Of a DNA stretch of 6,123 nt, positions 1 to 6,000 are shown in pieces. Source of the DNA: Candidatus Omnitrophota bacterium (GTDB lineage: Bacteria > Omnitrophota > Gorgyraeia > Duberdicusellales > 4484-171); contig JAFGHG010000096.1 of assembly GCA_016939345.1 (NCBI GenBank), positions 1 through 6,123 on the forward strand, in the 5' to 3' direction. A model generated the notes under the pieces. That model did no database searches. It was not told where the DNA came from and worked only from the letters and a program-made list of their open reading frames with translations. Both the position numbers and the translations under genes were made by a program. The first letter of the stretch is position 1. Each line of letters opens with the position of its first letter.

Positions 1-3000
1 AGATTGGAGCTTGCTTAGTAAATATTTTAACAGTTATGTTGATTTTGATTTTTTTCCTGAAATGGACCACCAGTTAAGTATGGTTTATAGGAGGAGAAAT
101 CTTAGAGAAGCCCTCCAGGCCTGTGGTATTGACATTGATTCCCAAGGAGAACTTATTAGATTTATTGAAGCAAGAAGAAGAATGGTTTATCTGCCATCGT
201 TATATGCGATGTCAATGATTTATGAAAATAAAGGGTTTGGAAATAAATCAACAGATACCTCTTCTGATTCCTATGCCCTTTGGGCGTTAGGAGCTGCGGT
301 ATTGATGTTTTCTTTATATTTAGTATATTACCGCTGGTCTCAAGCCCCGCCAAAATTAGTATCTGGTGAAGCTTGTCTTGTATCTAGTTTTAAAAACGAG
401 GAGTCCTTTAGTTTTTCATTCGCTCTATCCATAGGCCTCACTGTTCTTGAAAGAGCAGCTAGGCTTATAAAGAGTGATCAGCTTCTTAGATTAGAGGCTG
501 AGCGCTTAATAGTCATCGGAGACTTGCATACTGAAGAACAGGCTCTTGATGTTGTTATGTCCACACTCACATCCAAAGAACTTCAAAGCGGCCAAACCAA
601 AATTTTATTAATTGGTGATTTGATTCAGGCAATGAATAAAAAAGATTATAGAGGATTCACTGAGGAATTCGGGAAGTCAGTGTATCTTAGTTATGAGGAA
701 TATATAGCTGATAGTGCTGCAAGAGGTTATGCCTTGTTGTTCAAGGTTGCCCAATTAAGACTAAAATATCCACATGGATTTTATGCCCTTGCCGGAAATA
801 GTGAACTTGGCTATGTTTTCAAGAAAGCAGGTGAGCCATTTCGAAAGTTTCTTGAAGGCAAGGATTCAACAGCCGTTAATACTTTTATAGATAGTTTACC
901 TCTTTTTGCGGTTCTTGAGGCAGGCCAGCGAAAGTATCTTGTCAGCCATGGCGGCGTTGCCTTGGGCAATGAAAACTGTGATGATTTACGAAATTTCCCC
1001 CGTAGCGGCGTATGCCAAGGGATAGCAAAGGAGCCTGATAACCCTGCTTCTGAGAAGCGCTCGGTAGATTTAAACCGTTTTGACGCGCTAGCTTTTGAAG
1101 AACCAGCTTTGGAGGGTGTTACCGAAGCCGGGGTAAACACTATTTGTGGTAATTTTGAGGTTGACGGCCAGATTTTTGGACATCTGCATCTTTTTGGCGA
1201 GAAGGCTAAACGCATACAAGCAGTTGCCCACCTTCAGAAGGTTTTAGGACAGACAGTTTTTTACGCAATTTCTCATAAACAGCTGCATATCGTAAACTCT
1301 ATGGCCTTGACAGGATTTCTTACCTATTTAGAAGTGACTTCAACGGGCATTAACGTGCATTTTGTCCATCTGCAACCAGAGTCATTGTATTCGGTTCAGA
1401 ATGATTCTGATAGGTCTATGTCTAACGGCAGGCTATTAGAAGCGGTTTTTTTAATCGTGCTATTAGGGTTGTTGATTTTCTGGTTAAAAGCTCAACGCAG
1501 AGTTGTGCTTAAAAATTTAGACTTAACAAAGGCAGTGGCTTGTGGAGAAGGTGGATATGGACGTCTTTTTAAGGTGCCTCATAAAAAGAGCGGTATTAAT
1601 TATGTTGTGAAGGTATATTGTCAAAGCTATAGTTCTTCGCAAGAAAATATTATCTCCTTGGTTGATTATTTGCTAAAGCTTCCCCGGCGCTACAAAAGAT
1701 TAGTGAAATCAGGTTTTATGCCTAAATATTATTCAAAAGGAATATGCGCTTTAGAAGGAGAGAAAATCGCTTTGGCCGCAAAAAAAGACAAATCTTACCC
1801 TTGCATCGTTATGGATTGTATTTCCGGGGAAGAACTGCGGCACTTGTTATTTGAAAAGGAAATTGAAAGAAATCGCATGTTCCTGGAATCAGCATTAGCA
1901 GCTGAGACAGCAGAGCTTTGTCTATCGTGCACTCTTAGAATTTGGAAGGAGCGCTTGAACTTAGCCATTTCAGCAGCTGAAGCTGTCAAAGCATACCACA
2001 GAGAAGGGTTATTGATTAAGGAATTAAAACCAGAACATATTATAGTCCGGCCTAACGCTGCCATATGTTTTATTGACCAAGATGGAGCAGTGCCACTTGG
2101 ATATAATTGGGAGCAAAATCGCCTGGGCATTCCTGATAAGGTTAGGCAGATTCATACTAGCTGTTATGCCGAAAGTAATTTTCCTTTTGGGTCGGTATTG
2201 GATTATAGTTTAGAAGAGGCAGCGAGAATGTTGAATGAACAGTGGGATATTTATAGTTTTGGACTAGTTCTCTTGCAGATTTTTGACATTTATAATGCAT
2301 TGCGCATTATGCCCAAGGATGATCTTAATAATTTTGAGAGTGAAACGCCCCTTTTACCCATTGCTTATGTCAGTGAAACAGTCTATAGACTGGAGCAAAT
2401 TATCTGTTCAAAGAGCGATTGCAGGGGCTATCTTTTCTCTTCTGAATATCTTTTAGATAAGGTAACTTTACAGGCCTATAAAATTGCAAGAGGCTGCATT
2501 ATCGATGATCGTAGCCAGCGCTACATTAATATGGATGAGGTTATTGAGGCATTAAGAAGCTGTTTTGGCTTTATTGACCAGTCTGACGAATTCGATCAAG
2601 CATCATCTTCAAGCAGCCAAAGCCTTGGCATTATTATAATAGAATTTTTGCTTTGGTTGGTGTTCGCTGTGAAGTTTTTATCTGTAAATTCAGATAAACT
2701 AAAATTAGCAAAAGTTATTGATATATACAGACAGAAGTATCCGATATTTACTAATAGATGGGTCTCAAAAACTATCGGCTTGATCCCTATTAAAAAACAG
2801 CGGCAAAAGGCTGTCAATGTTATTAAAGAACTTCTTCCTGAAATAGCTCTGAAAAGGAAGGTGATAAGAGTAATCCTTGCTGCTGGTAAGGGGCAGAGAC
2901 GTTACCCCTTTAGCATTCAGGGCCCCTGTGGAGTACCAAAGCCTCTCACCCTTTTATCTGAAAACAAAACTTTACTGGAAAATGCCATTGATAAAGCTCA

Positions 3001-6000
3001 AGTCCCGGTTGGTAATACAGGTCAGTTACCCGATATTTACATTTTAACCACCGATTCTGTTGCAGCACGTAGGGATTTTCAAGATATATTAAGCAAAACT
3101 GCTCTTACTCAATACAACATCATTCAAACCCCTGATGAATTTACTTTAGTACCTAGTCTTTTAAGTGCTCTTTTAGTTTTTCGTCAACGATATGGCGAAG
3201 AGGCAATTGTCTCGGTTTTACCCTCTGACCAGGACGCAGATATCCAGTCTTACAAGGATTGTTTTGATAGAGCTGAAAGTCTAGCAGCTACAGAGCCTTC
3301 TGTTGTGCATATAGGCGCATTTATGGGAGGAAGTAATTTAATTGATATAAGGCCTTTGTATGGAGTAGAGGCTTGCGAATTCATACCGGGTATTTGCTTG
3401 AATACAAAAAGAATGTCTCAAGAAGAGACTGTAAGGATATTTGAAGAGTTGCTCAAGGCCCCAGGCTGGTATTGGCCTGTTGGTGCTAGGATTTTTAGCA
3501 TAAAAACTTTAATGAACTTATTAAAGAGAACGCTACCAAAGGAATTTTCTAGAATAAATGCTTTGGCTGTTGATGGTAATGCTCAAGATAGGATTGAGGC
3601 CGTAAGCGAATTGGCAGGAAAATTAGAAATAAAAAGTGGAGTCTCGCCTACTTTGGGTGTTTTTTCAAAACTGGCAAAGAATGATTTCATGGTCAGTGCT
3701 CCTGTTGCCGTTGGCCTTAGGGGTTGGAAGGATTACGGCAGTATCCTTTCCGACAGCAGCAGCAGCGGTTTGCTTGCGAATGGTAACAGTGTCTCTTGTC
3801 TAAAGCCAGAAAAAGTTAGTTTTTCTGATTCAAGAAACTGTAATGTTATATTATCTCCTGATGATAACAGAACTTCGATTACCCTTAAAGGGTTAGAATC
3901 AGTTACCTTAGCTTACAACAGGAGGAATAATGCTTTAGTTGTTGTCAGAAAGGGCGCGTTTAAAAGCTTTAAATCAATGGTCAATGCTTTGGCCAATAAT
4001 CATCAGCTCAGGAAATATATATACTTTGACACACCCGACTTTCTCCTTACCCAAAGGTCTGATTGCGAGCATCAGCGGGGCAAGCCCAATGTTTGTTCTT
4101 ATCTGCATGAAGAAGGGGATAGTTTTATATGGGAATCTGATAATGCAACTACTTACTCTAATAACGGATTAGTATGCTTGGCGAAAATCTCCGGGGTCCA
4201 CATAGTTAAGGACGGCAGTGATATACGGGTATATGGAAATTCATATAAAGAAGAAGCCAGGGCAGATATTTACCAAAAGTTAAAAGGCATAGATATTAAA
4301 TATCAGTCAAGGGGAATGACTAAAGTCAGGGAGCAAATGCCTGTGCTTAGTGATAGAGAAGTGCGTTTAATGGTAGAAGAGAATTATGTCTTAAAAGTAA
4401 GGGGTGTAAGTACGCTTGGTGGAGGTAGAGGTGCAAGCCGACCTTGGAGAGTTTTAACCAATAAAGGAACATTTGTATTTAGGTGTTCAGGGAGTGATTT
4501 AGAAAAAATAGAACGCTTGATAAGAATTTCTGGGTTAGCTAAAGAGCTGCCTAGTGTTTTGCCTTTTGCTGTAAGGAAAACAAGAAGTATAAAAGATTAT
4601 GTTGTGCAGGTAGAGGGATTTTATTTTACTTTAGAAGAGTATTTTGAGGGGGCTGATATAGATTTAGAAGATATGGGAGATAAATATTTCTATTTACTTG
4701 GTGAAGCTATAGGCCGATTTCATGAGTCATTATCAACTGCAGATTCTTCCCTCTGTGCTGGCTTGCCACCTTCAAGCCTGGGGCCGGACGTTCGTTCAGT
4801 TACAGTACATCGTTTAGATTTTGAATTATTAAAAAGCCGTTTGGATAATCAAGCAGAATTATCAGAAACAGAAAAGGTTTTTTATGATAATTATGAATTT
4901 CTTATTGAGCAGATGCGTATTCTAGAAGAGGAGAGATTTTTAAACTCTTATCTTGAACTCCCTCGTCAAATCTTGCATCGCGACCTTATACACCCTAATG
5001 TTGTCCTTTCAGAAGCTAAAGACAGAGTAATAGGATTTATAGATATTGAAACTCTGTGTTTGGGTCCGCGAATAATAGAATTTGTTAATGCTTTCTTAGG
5101 CAGGGGTTCGGGTAAGCCTTGGGTTTATGCAGGAAAGCTTTCATTTGAATGTTTGATTGAAGGTTATAATTCGCAAGCTTCAAAAGCCTTAGACTCTAAA
5201 GAATTAGCTTTATTAAATCTTTTGATGAGATACCGCTTTCTATTGGTTCAGACCACTCAGTTTCTTTTAGAGCCGGAAGCCGACTTTAATAATGTAGCGA
5301 TAACAATGGAGTCTTTTAAAAGATTTGTTGAAGATTTTAAAAGAGATTTGAACTCTTTTCCCGACGCCGATGAATCCAATTCAACATTAATAGAATTTAT
5401 AATTTTTGTCTCGCTATTAACTTTAATTATTTTCTTCTCCCGCCGCTCCCAGGCCCCGCCAGCCTCAAGTTCCCAAGACCAAACCAAAGCATCAGCTTCA
5501 TTTGAGCATAGGATTTTCTGGAGAAGTTTAGATATCAGCCTTATTTTGCTTTTCTTGCCTGTTTTGGTCCCGCTGGCAGTATCAACCTACCTCATAGTTT
5601 TTTACCACATTAAGCGTCTCGGCCTTCAGCAACCAGTAATTTTTAAGCAAAGTAGAATTGGATACCGGCAAAAATACTTTACAGTCTATAAGTTTAGAAC
5701 AATTCTTCACCTAGACTTTAAGGAAGCATTTATATTGAGAAGAATTCGTTTTTTAGGTTTAGATGAAATACCCCAAGGCCTAAATATCTTAAAAGGCCAG
5801 ATGTCAATATGGGGGCCAAGACCGATGGCAGTTTCGGATTTAAATAACCACCCTCGCTTGAAAAAGCATTATTTAACCTGGATGACTTTTAGAAAACCCG
5901 GAATAGTCAGTTTTTTTACTGCTTCAAGAGGAGCAGGAAGAGGAATAGGCCGCAGGCCTGAAACATGGGATAAATTATTCAGGCTTAATTTATATGAACT

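Noticed and set aside
89..105. AGGAGGAG purine run near the left edge
   Set aside because: No start codon lies at a suitable distance; it encodes Arg-Arg-Arg in the main frame.
811..1215. Open antisense frame of 134 codons
   Set aside because: It lies opposite the phosphoesterase motifs in the + frame. Its protein is rich in Ser, Lys, Arg and Pro without any recognisable domain, as expected for a shadow frame.
1795..2130. Open antisense frame of 111 codons
   Set aside because: It is opposite the kinase-like domain, including its catalytic loop; the sense strand explains the sequence and the antisense product matches nothing.
2849..2875. Possible internal start (GTG at 2861 after AAGGAAG) that would release the nucleotidyltransferase as its own protein
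   Set aside because: The purine run directly abuts the GTG, leaving no usual spacing, and the upstream frame stays open. It remains possible but unsupported.
3920..3938. Strong ribosome-binding-like AGGAGG followed by an ATG
   Set aside because: The ATG is in another frame and meets a stop after two codons. The purine run is explained by Asn-Arg-Arg-Asn codons in the main frame.
3939..4172. Open + strand frame of 77 codons in a different frame, over the nucleotidyltransferase end and spacer
   Set aside because: It overlaps the continuous coding frame and has no recognisable family. It covers the poorly conserved spacer, so it was considered more carefully, but no ribosome binding site at its start supports it.
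5257..5487. Open antisense frame of 76 codons over H4 and its linker
   Set aside because: It is opposite a hydrophobic segment and a Pro/Ser linker that fit the main frame; the product is low-complexity and unrecognisable.
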